Source: Dyadobacter sp. CY326 (GTDB lineage Bacteria > Bacteroidota > Bacteroidia > Cytophagales > Spirosomataceae). Taken from it: DNA of 64,000 bases. The stretch covers positions 31,937 through 95,936 of the forward strand of contig NZ_JAJUXI010000001.1 of NCBI RefSeq assembly GCF_021390515.1, given 5' to 3'. Below the pieces are notes generated by a model. It was given only the letters and a program-made list of their open reading frames with translations, was not told where the DNA came from and did not search any database. A program made the position numbers and the translations under genes. Shown piece after piece: positions 44,250-52,330 of the stretch. Positions within the stretch are counted from its first letter, which is position 1. Each line of letters begins with the position of its first letter.

Positions 44250-45950
44250 ATGATCAAAAAAATATTCCCCGGCATTTTTTCAGTATTACTTTTTTTCTTT
44301 TTAATCAAACCTGCCGAAGCACAAAATCAAACACAGAAATCAGTCACGATAGAAGTCGATCTCAATGTAGAAAAAGGCCCCGCAAAGCCAATTTGGGCTT
44401 GGTTTGGCTATGATGAGCCGAATTATACTTACATGAAAGATGGCAAGGAATTGCTGACGGAGATTTCGCAACTCAGCAAGGTTCCGGTTTATGTGCGTGC
44501 GCATAGCATGCTCGTTACGGGCGATGGGGTTGCGGCGCTGAAGTGGGGCTCTACGAATGTTTACACAGAAGACAAAAAAGGCAATCCGGTTTACGACTGG
44601 ACGATTGTTGACAAAATATTTGACACTTACATTGAAAGAGGCATGCGGCCCATTGCCCAAATCGGCTTCATGCCGGAAGCATTATCGTCCAAACCACAGC
44701 CATACAGGCACTTTTGGAAGCCGGGAGACAATTATAATGACATTTACACAGGCTGGGCTTATCCGCCAAATGATTATAAAAAGTTTGCTGAACTGGTGTT
44801 TCAATGGGTAAAGCATTCCATTGAAAGATATGGGAAAGAAGAAGTTGAAACCTGGTATTGGGAGCTTTGGAACGAACCGAACATTAGTTATTGGAAAGGC
44901 ACGACAGAAGAATATATCAAGCTTTACGATTATTCGGCAGATGCTGTAAAGAGAGCATTGCCGACTGCAAAAATCGGCGGACCAGAGGTTACGGGCCCAA
45001 ATTGGGACGTTTCAGCCAAGTTTTTCAGGACATTCCTTGATCATGTTGTGAGTGGTAAAAATTATGTAACAGGCAAAACAGGTTCGCCGCTTGACTTTAT
45101 CACATTCCATGCAAAGGGCAATCCCAAAGTCGTGGACGGCATTGTGCGGATGGATATGGGAACGCAATTGCGCGACATTGACAAAGGTTTTGAGATCGTG
45201 GCCTCCTATCCTAGTCTCAAAAATCTTCCGATCATCATTGGCGAATCCGATCCCGAGGGTTGCGCAGCTTGTTCGGAAGATTTGCATCCGCAGAATGCTT
45301 ACCGAAATGGCACAATGTATGCGGTTTACACGGCTGCTTCCTTTGCCCGCAAGCATGAACTGGCTGACGCCCGGGGTGTAAACTTACTCGGAGCGGTGAC
45401 CTGGGCGTTCGAGTTTGAAGACCAGCCGTGGTTTAGAGGTTTTCGTGATTTAGCCACGAATGGCGTCGATAAGCCTGTTTTGAATGTTTTCAGAATGTTC
45501 GGCATGATGGACGGAAATCGCGTTGAAGTGAAACAAAATCTTGCTTACAACTTTGAAAAACTGAAAAAAGAGAGCGTGCGCGGCGACCGTGATATCAATG
45601 CTTTTGCAACTAAAAATAATCAGGAGGCGGCGATTATGGTCTGGAATTACCATGATGACAATAAATTTACCGGTGACGCACCTGTTAAAGTCCGGGTTAA
45701 TGGCCTGACAACGAGACGCGTGCGCATTGAACATTATCGGATCGATCAGGAGCACAGCAATGCATATGAAGTCTGGAAGAAAATGGGTTCTCCGCAAAAA
45801 CCGACCGCTGAACAAATAAGCTTGCTAGAAAAAGCCGGACAACTGCAAACGCTGACTTCGCCTCAATGGGCCAATGTTAAAAACGGCGAATTGCAACTTG
45901 ACTATCCCCTGCCCGGGCAAGGCGTTTCCCTTTTAAAAATCATTTGGTAA
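44250..45950 (+). CDS. GH39-like glycoside hydrolase, exported
   Basis: A 566-residue protein with signal peptide (IFSVLLFFFLIKPAEAQ) and a clan GH-A barrel resembling family 39 (beta-xylosidase/alpha-iduronidase type). WYWELWNEPNISYWKG holds the acid/base E209, and LPIIIGESDPEGCAAC holds the likely nucleophile E332. A C-terminal beta domain follows (about 440-566). The start follows the AAA ATPase stop by 14 bp, but the two have no obvious joint role. Substrate unknown; a periplasmic or surface glycosidase. Confidence 0.82.
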   Translation: MIKKIFPGIFSVLLFFFLIKPAEAQNQTQKSVTIEVDLNVEKGPAKPIWAWFGYDEPNYTYMKDGKELLTEISQLSKVPVYVRAHSMLVTGDGVAALKWGSTNVYTEDKKGNPVYDWTIVDKIFDTYIERGMRPIAQIGFMPEALSSKPQPYRHFWKPGDNYNDIYTGWAYPPNDYKKFAELVFQWVKHSIERYGKEEVETWYWELWNEPNISYWKGTTEEYIKLYDYSADAVKRALPTAKIGGPEVTGPNWDVSAKFFRTFLDHVVSGKNYVTGKTGSPLDFITFHAKGNPKVVDGIVRMDMGTQLRDIDKGFEIVASYPSLKNLPIIIGESDPEGCAACSEDLHPQNAYRNGTMYAVYTAASFARKHELADARGVNLLGAVTWAFEFEDQPWFRGFRDLATNGVDKPVLNVFRMFGMMDGNRVEVKQNLAYNFEKLKKESVRGDRDINAFATKNNQEAAIMVWNYHDDNKFTGDAPVKVRVNGLTTRRVRIEHYRIDQEHSNAYEVWKKMGSPQKPTAEQISLLEKAGQLQTLTSPQWANVKNGELQLDYPLPGQGVSLLKIIW

Positions 45951-46054
45951 CATTTAATTTGTTCAAATTTTAATAATCTATTAACTAAGTAGATTAAATA
46001 GTTTTACTATTTTTGTAATCTGTCTGTTCTTTGGGTCTCTAACAACCAACAGTA

Positions 46055-46936
46055 ATGCTTACAAAAGTGCTTTCCCTCAAACTTCCTTCCATATCGGCCT
46101 GGTTCATCGTTCCAGCCGTCATTCTATTTTTGGCGCTGGCGCTTTTTCTCGTCAATGGCTCATTGGCAATCGGATCTGCGGAGATTTCTTCATTCATAGG
46201 AAGTGATTTTGCATTGTATTTGCTGGTCGGGCTCGCTGCCCAGCTTGTGGATGGCGCATTGGGAATGGCTTATGGCGTTACTTCTACATCGTTCCTGCTG
46301 AGCCTGGGCGTCTCCCCTGCCATTAGCAGCACAAGTGTTCACGTTGCGGAAATGTTCACAACAGGCGCTTCGGCCATATCGCATTTCCGGTTCAAGAATA
46401 TCAATAAAAAGCTTTTCAAAAGTCTGCTCATTCCGGGTGTGATCGGTGCCATTGTGGGCGCTTATCTGCTTTCAGATGTTATCGATGGCGATGCTATAAA
46501 GCCTTACATTGCGTTTTACATGCTGATTTTAGGCTTGATCATCATCAAAAAAGCTTTGCAAAAAACATTGGTCAAGAGTAAAACAAGACGAATTGGCATT
46601 CTTGCCGCCGCGGGTGGATTTCTGGATTCCATTGGCGGAGGCGGCTGGGGACCAATCGTTACTTCAACGCTTCTGGGACAAGGCCGTGATCCACGATACA
46701 CCATTGGTTCGGTCAATGCAGCGGAATTTGTAATTGCATTTGCGAGCGGCGTCACCTTTCTGATTTTCACGGGTGTAAGCAGTTGGCAAGTCGTTTCCGG
46801 TTTAATTATAGGAGGCGTTATTGCCGCTCCGTTTGGTGCAATGCTCGTTGGTAAAATCAAACGCAGACCGCTCATGCTTATCATTGGCTGCCTCGTTATC
46901 GGACTTAGTGTCCGGACCATTTGGCTAAGCTTATAA
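46055..46936 (+). CDS. TauE/SafE family sulfite/anion exporter
   Basis: A 293-residue inner-membrane protein with about eight helices. LVDGALGMAYGVTSTSFLLSLGVSPAISSTSVHVAEMFTTGAS and FLDSIGGGGWGPIVTSTLLGQGRDPR are the two repeated TauE/SafE motifs. Family members move sulfite, sulfoacetate or related anions. A TATTTTTG element at 46008-46015 lies 39 bp before the ATG and may be its -7 box. No sulfur genes adjoin. Confidence 0.88.
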   Translation: MLTKVLSLKLPSISAWFIVPAVILFLALALFLVNGSLAIGSAEISSFIGSDFALYLLVGLAAQLVDGALGMAYGVTSTSFLLSLGVSPAISSTSVHVAEMFTTGASAISHFRFKNINKKLFKSLLIPGVIGAIVGAYLLSDVIDGDAIKPYIAFYMLILGLIIIKKALQKTLVKSKTRRIGILAAAGGFLDSIGGGGWGPIVTSTLLGQGRDPRYTIGSVNAAEFVIAFASGVTFLIFTGVSSWQVVSGLIIGGVIAAPFGAMLVGKIKRRPLMLIIGCLVIGLSVRTIWLSL

Positions 46937-47002
46937 TGTTATTGAGTCTTCTGGAAAGTCACAATTTGCGTCTGTTTCACCACTTCAATAATCTAAAATC
47001 AG

Positions 47003-47010
47003 TAGCTTTG
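47003..47010 (+). promoter_or_regulatory. Candidate -7 element of nuoA
   Basis: TAGCTTTG, an exact match to TAnnTTTG, 19 bp before the nuoA ATG. No TTG lies at the right distance. Its presence suggests that nuoA is transcribed on its own. Confidence 0.4.
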
Positions 47011-47029
47011 CCCAAACGTGTTGCGGATT

Positions 47030-47500
47030 ATGCTTTCTGATTTTGGTTACATATTGCTTTTCATTATTGCAGCCATCGTGCTGCTTGGCGTGATGCTGAC
47101 CATTGCAAAGTTTCTACGTCCGCACCGTCCCAACGAAGAAAAACTAACAACTTACGAATCTGGCGAAGATCCGCTGGGCAATGCAAATATCCAGTTCAAT
47201 GTGCGTTTTTACGTAGTTGCGTTGATTTTTGTCTTGTTTGAAGTCGAGCTGCTTTTCTTATTTCCCTGGGCCATAGTGTTTGGCAATGAAGATCTTATCG
47301 CCCAGACTAACGGACAATGGGGCTGGTTTGCCATGGCAGAAATGACCGTCTTCATTGGAATTCTCATCCTCGGCCTCGCTTACGCCTGGACCAAAGGTTA
47401 CCTGGATTGGGTCAGGCCAAAACCGCAAGTGCCAATCGTCGAATCCCCCATCCCCACAGATCTATACAGCCGCGTTAACGAGAAGTACGCGAAGAAGTGA
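47030..47500 (+). CDS. nuoA: NADH-quinone oxidoreductase subunit A
   Basis: A 156-residue membrane subunit of respiratory complex I with three helices. [42 protein letters not shown] is the conserved heart of NuoA, and [20 protein letters not shown] is helix 3. The ATG at 47030 fits the family start. The partner genes nuoB and nuoC lie 3.7 kb downstream, separated by unrelated genes, which is unusual since nuoA and nuoB are normally adjacent. Confidence 0.95.
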   Translation: MLSDFGYILLFIIAAIVLLGVMLTIAKFLRPHRPNEEKLTTYESGEDPLGNANIQFNVRFYVVALIFVLFEVELLFLFPWAIVFGNEDLIAQTNGQWGWFAMAEMTVFIGILILGLAYAWTKGYLDWVRPKPQVPIVESPIPTDLYSRVNEKYAKK

Positions 47501-47527
47501 GTGATGTTTTGGTCATGACTCTATGTA

Positions 47528-47986
47528 TTACCAGACTTGTTTATAGAAAAACTTTACCGTGTCAGCAGCGCCACCTAATTCCGGCAAGTAAGCAGATGCC
47601 TCTAAGATTGTTGGCTGGCTGACCGTTTGGTGCATTTTGTAAAAACGTTTCAAGCCATATCTGTAAGTAACTAGAACGGTCATACCCTTGGTTTTTGCAA
47701 CCGGCCCGGGATGGAAACCCCAATATTGCGTGTCCACTATTGTGTCGTTTTTAAAAGTCTCCTCGACATGATAGCCGTCTTTGTAGTTAATTTCCAACAC
47801 CTCGGAATAACCAATTTGTTTGTCCCAAACGGTTCGCCTCGGCGTAACGACTTTTTCAAGCATCCAGGTTCCTGTAAGTTGTGAGGTGATTGGGATTCCA
47901 TACTTCCAGCCCTCGCTCTCCTCACAACGCCCTGCTAACAGCAGCAATGATACAACAACCAAGAAAGTTTTCGCTATGCTTTTCAT
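47528..47986 (-). CDS. Small lipocalin-like lipoprotein, tandem copy 1
   Basis: A 152-residue protein with a lipoprotein-type signal (TFLVVVSLLLLAGRC) and a beta-rich body: GTWMLEKVVTP, KQIGYSEVLEI, HVEETFKNDTIVDTQYW, LTVLVTYRY-like strand, and RFYKMHQTVSQPTILEASAYL. About two thirds of residues match the next gene, so they are a tandem duplication. GTW...LEKV with ordered strands suggests a lipocalin-like fold. Position behind a C10 protease raises the possibility of a protease inhibitor, as known for C10 enzymes in other Bacteroidota. No direct motif proves this. Confidence 0.7.
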   Translation of the reverse strand: MKSIAKTFLVVVSLLLLAGRCEESEGWKYGIPITSQLTGTWMLEKVVTPRRTVWDKQIGYSEVLEINYKDGYHVEETFKNDTIVDTQYWGFHPGPVAKTKGMTVLVTYRYGLKRFYKMHQTVSQPTILEASAYLPELGGAADTVKFFYKQVW

Positions 47987-48027
47987 AATGTTCTTTATCG
48001 TTACCACTTTATGTGAAATCAGTACGG

Positions 48028-48474
48028 TTACCAGACTTCCTTATAGAAAAATTTTACTGTGTCATTAGCCCCTCCTATTTCAGACAAATAAGCCGATGCT
48101 TCTAAAATTGTTGGCTGGCTGACTGTCTCATGCATTTTGTAAAAACGTTTTATGTCATATCTGTAAGTAACCAGGACGGTCAAATCTTCCGTTTTGGCAA
48201 TCGGAACAGAGTTCCTACGCCAGTATCTAGTCTCAATAAGTGTATCATTTTTAAATGTCTCGTCTATATCAAACCCGCCCTCATTACGAATTTTCAAAAT
48301 TTCCGAATAGCCTATTTGCTTATCGATGAGGGTGCGGGTTGGCGTAACTATTTTTTCCAACCTCCATGTTCCAATAAGATTTGAAGTTATTGGAATTCCT
48401 GCTCTCCAACCCTCCCGAGGATTGCAAGCACCAATTGACAAAAAGATTAAGGCGAAAACAGCATAACCTCTCAT
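48028..48474 (-). CDS. Small lipocalin-like lipoprotein, tandem copy 2
   Basis: A 148-residue paralog of the preceding entry with its own lipobox (IFLSIGAC). GIPITSNLIGTWRLEKIVTP, KQIGYSEILKI, DETFKNDTLIETRYW and the C-terminal VSQPTILEASAYLSEIGG are shared almost word for word, while the strand between residues 75 and 105 differs, which may be the region that meets a partner. It starts 20 bp behind the protease stop and is almost certainly in the same transcript. Confidence 0.72.
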   Translation of the reverse strand: MRGYAVFALIFLSIGACNPREGWRAGIPITSNLIGTWRLEKIVTPTRTLIDKQIGYSEILKIRNEGGFDIDETFKNDTLIETRYWRRNSVPIAKTEDLTVLVTYRYDIKRFYKMHETVSQPTILEASAYLSEIGGANDTVKFFYKEVW

Positions 48475-48494
48475 AATGCTTTCCGGTTAAATTG

Positions 48495-49739
48495 TTAAGG
48501 TCTGATGCCAGTTATTACATGGAGGTTCCCATTGTAATCTTCTCCGTCAGGATTATATTGGCCAAAAGCGAAGTCTCCATTCCCTTCCCCATCCCAACCG
48601 CAATTCATTCTAAGATATGTGTATGACCATTCTTTACATGTTTTCGTAGCGCAATCAAATTCGCTGTAATCGCTTAATTGATAACCCTCACACACCCAAA
48701 TGTGATAATCTTTAAAGCAACTCAGACATGTTGACCCCCAAAAGAGCAACGGATGATTGCCGTTTAGTTCACTCTTGATTAATGCAAAATTATAGGCCTC
48801 ATTTCCTGACCCGCCACTGGAAAAACCAAAGCTTTTTAACCCGCTTTTTACATCATTAGGCCATGTAAAGGTGTTACATGACCCCATATAATTATAGCTG
48901 GCCTTAGCTTTATCACCCATTGTTTTCATTAATGAACCCAAACTATGTTGACCGGCGGTTGTTGCAGTACAAACCAACTCGGAAACCCTAGGACGAGTAA
49001 GGTCGGGATGATAAAATTCTTCCAATTGCGCCATTGCAACAGGGCCGCAGCCAGCCAATCTTCTGCCACATCCGTCACAATTTCCCGCTGTGCTTAGCTT
49101 TGTCGTTGACAGCGCACTTTGCCCCCAGACTGTAGATATCAGCGGGCCTACAAGGGTCATTTTATTCTTACACATAAACTGTCCATACTGATACCAATCA
49201 ATGCAATTGGTGTCTGCGATTCGTAGCTTTCTGGATAGGAATTTTTGCCATTCTTTGGCGACTATGGTATGTGATTCGCCGCCTTGGCGTCTCGCTTCCC
49301 GGATTTTTGTCTTAGCCATATCCAGCCAGAGCGTTATTCCGTTCGGGATGTTATGGACGTCAATTGTGGATGTTGCCGAATATGCCAGAACGGGCATTAC
49401 GCGCAGGTCTGCGGAGACAATCGTAAAGCCTCTCTGTTTCTTAAAAATGTAAAGCAAAGGCGAGCCATCGACGGAATCCGTAACCGTCATTTGGTCAACA
49501 ACTTCATCATCTCTTGTAACCGTTCTTGCGCCGGAATCTGCATGAATCCGCGTTGCGGAGTCATTTGTAAAGGTTGCCACTTCTATGGCTTCCTTCAATG
49601 AGACAACCATTGAATCCTTTCGAATTTCTGTTTCGGGCCCCGGGTCTTTTGACGGTTCATCCCGCTTACATTGTAAGAAGATTAATGCGGCCAGGCAAAA
49701 TAATAATCCGCATTTGCTTAGTAACAAAACAATTTTCAT
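48495..49739 (-). CDS. C10 family cysteine protease (streptopain-like) lipoprotein
   Basis: A 414-residue secreted protease. The signal ends in lipobox LIFLQC, followed by a prodomain of the Spi/streptopain type (SPLLYIFKKQRGFTIVSADLRVMPVLAYS). The catalytic domain has C231 in GCGPVAMAQ, H346 in DYHIWVCEGY and the NCGWDGEGNGDF segment equal to the NWGWxG...NGYF motif of C10. It is unusually Cys-rich (CDGCGRRLAGC, CLSC, CATKTC). A surface-anchored protease; two small lipoproteins follow and an XRE regulator is divergent upstream. Confidence 0.88.
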   Translation of the reverse strand: MKIVLLLSKCGLLFCLAALIFLQCKRDEPSKDPGPETEIRKDSMVVSLKEAIEVATFTNDSATRIHADSGARTVTRDDEVVDQMTVTDSVDGSPLLYIFKKQRGFTIVSADLRVMPVLAYSATSTIDVHNIPNGITLWLDMAKTKIREARRQGGESHTIVAKEWQKFLSRKLRIADTNCIDWYQYGQFMCKNKMTLVGPLISTVWGQSALSTTKLSTAGNCDGCGRRLAGCGPVAMAQLEEFYHPDLTRPRVSELVCTATTAGQHSLGSLMKTMGDKAKASYNYMGSCNTFTWPNDVKSGLKSFGFSSGGSGNEAYNFALIKSELNGNHPLLFWGSTCLSCFKDYHIWVCEGYQLSDYSEFDCATKTCKEWSYTYLRMNCGWDGEGNGDFAFGQYNPDGEDYNGNLHVITGIRP

Positions 49740-49844
49740 CAGCATCAGCATGTGTTGGTCCCACCCTCCTGACGCACTAATTTGAACGGCTTTGGAGTGT
49801 GATGCAAATTTGCTTTGTAATGATACTTCTGTCCAACAGGCTGA

Positions 49845-49897
49845 GCTTATAAGTTAATCGCCAGTGCTTATAACTTTATAACCGTAGCTTATAACTC
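49845..49897. promoter_or_regulatory. Three 21-bp-spaced direct repeats, candidate operator
   Basis: GCTTATAAGT (49845), GCTTATAACT (49866) and GCTTATAACT (49887) repeat at exactly 21-bp steps, two helical turns, in the gap between the divergent C10 protease and XRE regulator genes. Copies on one face of the helix are typical of cooperative repressor sites. The XRE protein next door is the obvious candidate to bind them. Confidence 0.7.
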
Positions 49898-49982
49898 GGG
49901 ATTGGTGCTTGGTGGAAATGGAAAAAATACAGACTTTGCGCAACGATTGCCTTTCGTCGTTACACTTTTACAACACACTATC

Positions 49983-50327
49983 ATGAATATTTTTGCCAGC
50001 AACCTCCTTGCCAAACGTCAGGAAAAACGTTTAACACAAGCCTACATGGCATTTTTGAGTGGGATGTCGCAGCCCAATTACTCCGACATTGAGAGGGGCA
50101 AAACCCGCCCCTCTATCGATCAGCTAAAAAAGTTTTCGGAAATACTTGAAACCACTGCGGATGAACTGCTTTCGGACCCGAAACAGCGCGGCAGTCTTCG
50201 TTTGGACATGTCCACAGATGAGCAAAACCAGGATCAGTCGGCTTTGTTAAAAGCCATTGAAGACAAAGACATTTACATTAAAATATTGGAAACCCAACTT
50301 GTTATCTTGCTTAAAAAGAGCGGTTAA
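49983..50327 (+). CDS. XRE family transcriptional regulator
   Basis: A 114-residue regulator with an N-terminal helix-turn-helix (residues 5-60: LLAKRQEKRLTQAYMAFLSGMSQPNYSDIERGKTRPSIDQLKKF) and a short helical tail (LLKAIEDKDIYIKILETQLVILLKK) that may form a coiled-coil dimer. It is divergent from the C10 protease across the 21-bp repeats. The ATG at 49983 gives the normal start; the frame extends further up only through the repeat region. Likely repressor of the protease cassette and itself. Confidence 0.85.
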   Translation: MNIFASNLLAKRQEKRLTQAYMAFLSGMSQPNYSDIERGKTRPSIDQLKKFSEILETTADELLSDPKQRGSLRLDMSTDEQNQDQSALLKAIEDKDIYIKILETQLVILLKKSG

Positions 50328-51082
50328 CCCTTCTTATGCATGCCCATTGGACCCCACATTTTGCCATTGTTTTTTGGGAAGAAAACCAAACCAATTTGCA
50401 AATAAACCTGATTGAGTTTAAGAGAAGACAAATCGCTGATTGTCACATCTTCTGTCTTCCACTTTCTGCGGCCCAATATTGGTAAATGGTATGTGGCTTT
50501 TCCGCTGATATACACCTGATCGTGCCATTTTGGAAGGAAGTTAATCTTGTAATCCGCTCCAATTCCTGCATGTAAATTAATGTTGCCGGTTGTAAGCTTC
50601 ACGGGCTCAAAAGAGGAAGGATTTTGAAGAACCTGTCCTATGGTTGCAGTCTGGTTGCCCTTGATTTTCAGCCTGTAAAGCATCAGGTCAAATCCGATGG
50701 GGAGCAGCACATTCCAGCGTTTGTTATTAACGAGTTTTGGTCCGCCGTCCGTGCCAATGCCAAATCCACCCAGATATGCTTTTCTCACATCCTTGTCAGT
50801 CGTGTAATTCGTGCTGTTCATAATGATGAGCCTTCCTTCCGAAAACCAGCGCTGCGACTCGGTTCGTTTTGCCAAAACAATGGAGCCCATAAATGAAGTG
50901 AATGGTTTGATTTGCAACCTGTCAAGTTGCTCGCGCATCGTCTGGTTGTTGGGAAGCAGTCCAAACTCGGCGTAAATGCCCATGCCGCTTTGGAACATAC
51001 GCACAGTGGTGTCGGTTTGCGCATGGGCGGAAACACCAATAATCAGGGCCAAAAAAGTTGTAAATAGTAATTTGTTTTTCAT
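50324..51082 (-). CDS. Outer membrane beta-barrel-type protein, unknown
   Basis: A 252-residue exported protein with signal peptide (LLFTTFLALIIGVSAHAQ) and many amphipathic strands (GIYAEFGLLPN, FMGSIVLAKR, LPIGFDLMLYRLKI, NINLHAGIGADYKINF, VYISGKATYHLP, VYLQIGLVFF). No catalytic motif is visible. The 3' end overlaps the convergent XRE gene by 4 bp. Function unknown; it is part of the DNA lying between nuoA and nuoB. Confidence 0.65.
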   Translation of the reverse strand: MKNKLLFTTFLALIIGVSAHAQTDTTVRMFQSGMGIYAEFGLLPNNQTMREQLDRLQIKPFTSFMGSIVLAKRTESQRWFSEGRLIIMNSTNYTTDKDVRKAYLGGFGIGTDGGPKLVNNKRWNVLLPIGFDLMLYRLKIKGNQTATIGQVLQNPSSFEPVKLTTGNINLHAGIGADYKINFLPKWHDQVYISGKATYHLPILGRRKWKTEDVTISDLSSLKLNQVYLQIGLVFFPKNNGKMWGPMGMHKKG

Positions 51083-51144
51083 AGAGTTGTGTTCTTGCTG
51101 CCGCTTTGTAATGTTTGGCGAAACAGATTTTTACTAAATATGGT

Positions 51145-51152
51145 TACTTTTG
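51145..51152 (+). promoter_or_regulatory. Candidate -7 element of nuoB
   Basis: TACTTTTG matches TAnnTTTG, 64 bp before the nuoB ATG. A TTG at 51117-51119 is 25 bp upstream, slightly far. It suggests nuoBC has its own promoter after separation from nuoA. Confidence 0.35.
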
Positions 51153-51216
51153 CATACATTGATAATGCTTAACAAGCAATATCCATACCACTGAATTTTT
51201 TGGAGAAAGATAAGGG

Positions 51217-51741
51217 ATGAGCGAGAAAATAAAAACAGGAGACGGTGGCATCATACTCACCAATGCAGAAGATCTGATGAATTGGGCGCGACTCTCGTCC
51301 TTATGGCCAATGGGCTTTGGATTGGCTTGTTGTGCAATAGAAATGATGGCCGCTTATGCCTCAAACTATGATTTAGAGCGTTTTGGGATTTTGCCCAGAC
51401 CATCGCCGCGGCAGTCGGATGTAATGATTGTGGCAGGAACGGTTACATTCAAAATGGCGGATCGGATCAGGAGATTGTATGAACAAATGCCTGAACCGCG
51501 CTATGTAATTTCGATGGGCAGCTGCTCAAATTGTGGCGGACCGTATTGGGAACATGGTTACCACGTTGTGAAAGGTGTAGATAGGATTATACCAGTGGAT
51601 GTATACGTTCCGGGATGTCCGCCCCGGCCCGAAGCATTAATTGGCGGATTTATGAAATTGCAGGAAAAGATCAAGGGAGAACATCCGCTTGCACCAGAAC
51701 TGTTTTTGGAAATGGAAGCAGCAGAAACTGTGACCGCATAA
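51217..51741 (+). CDS. nuoB: NADH-quinone oxidoreductase subunit B
   Basis: A 174-residue complex I subunit that carries cluster N2. The cluster Cys residues are visible: [12 protein letters not shown] (adjacent pair), [13 protein letters not shown] and [12 protein letters not shown]. Length is normal. nuoC follows after 18 bp; nuoA lies far upstream and nuoD is not found in the next genes, so the complex I genes are scattered here. Confidence 0.97.
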   Translation: MSEKIKTGDGGIILTNAEDLMNWARLSSLWPMGFGLACCAIEMMAAYASNYDLERFGILPRPSPRQSDVMIVAGTVTFKMADRIRRLYEQMPEPRYVISMGSCSNCGGPYWEHGYHVVKGVDRIIPVDVYVPGCPPRPEALIGGFMKLQEKIKGEHPLAPELFLEMEAAETVTA

Positions 51742-51759
51742 CGCTTTTAATTTTCAGAT

Positions 51760-52302
51760 ATGACATTTCAGGAGATTGCAGAACTGGTTACCAATGCTTT
51801 TCCACAATATAAATTCACCACAGACACCACAAACCCGCAGCCTATCTTGCTGGTTCCGGTTGAGCATATAGCGGAAATATGTGGTTTCCTGTTCCGTGAT
51901 GATCGGCTGTATTTCGACTTTCTGGCATGCATTACAGCCATTGACAACGGCCCTGTGAATGCAATGATGGAGCTTATTTACAACCTGACTTCGATTCCAT
52001 ACGGACACGATTTAATGCTTAAAGCGAGCTTCCCGAGAAGTGTTGACGGCGAGCCGCTGCCCGCTGTGTCCTCAGTGGCAGGCATTTGGCGTACGGCTGA
52101 CTGGCACGAAAGGGAGGCTTTTGACTTAATGGGCATACATTTTGAAGGGCACCCGGATCTTCGTCGAATTCTGCTTCCGGAGGACTGGGAAGGGCATCCG
52201 CTGCGCAAAGATTATTCGGTCCAGCATCGTTATCATGGGATTTATGTGCGCTATGAAGACGGAATTTCCGAGCAACTGCCTGCCGATGAAGACAGGGCTT
52301 AA
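51760..52302 (+). CDS. nuoC: NADH-quinone oxidoreductase subunit C
   Basis: A 180-residue subunit of the complex I peripheral arm (30-kDa subunit family). [18 protein letters not shown] strand ([16 protein letters not shown]), [48 protein letters not shown] is the family signature. It is separate from NuoD, not fused. The following gene is not a complex I subunit. Confidence 0.95.
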   Translation: MTFQEIAELVTNAFPQYKFTTDTTNPQPILLVPVEHIAEICGFLFRDDRLYFDFLACITAIDNGPVNAMMELIYNLTSIPYGHDLMLKASFPRSVDGEPLPAVSSVAGIWRTADWHEREAFDLMGIHFEGHPDLRRILLPEDWEGHPLRKDYSVQHRYHGIYVRYEDGISEQLPADEDRA

Positions 52303-52330
52303 TGTTTTAAATATGATAAATTTTTAATGT

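Noticed and set aside
49845..49897. CRISPR array or plasmid-type replication iterons
   Set aside because: Only three 10-bp repeats with 11-bp spacers; no cas or replication initiator gene. An operator array explains them better.
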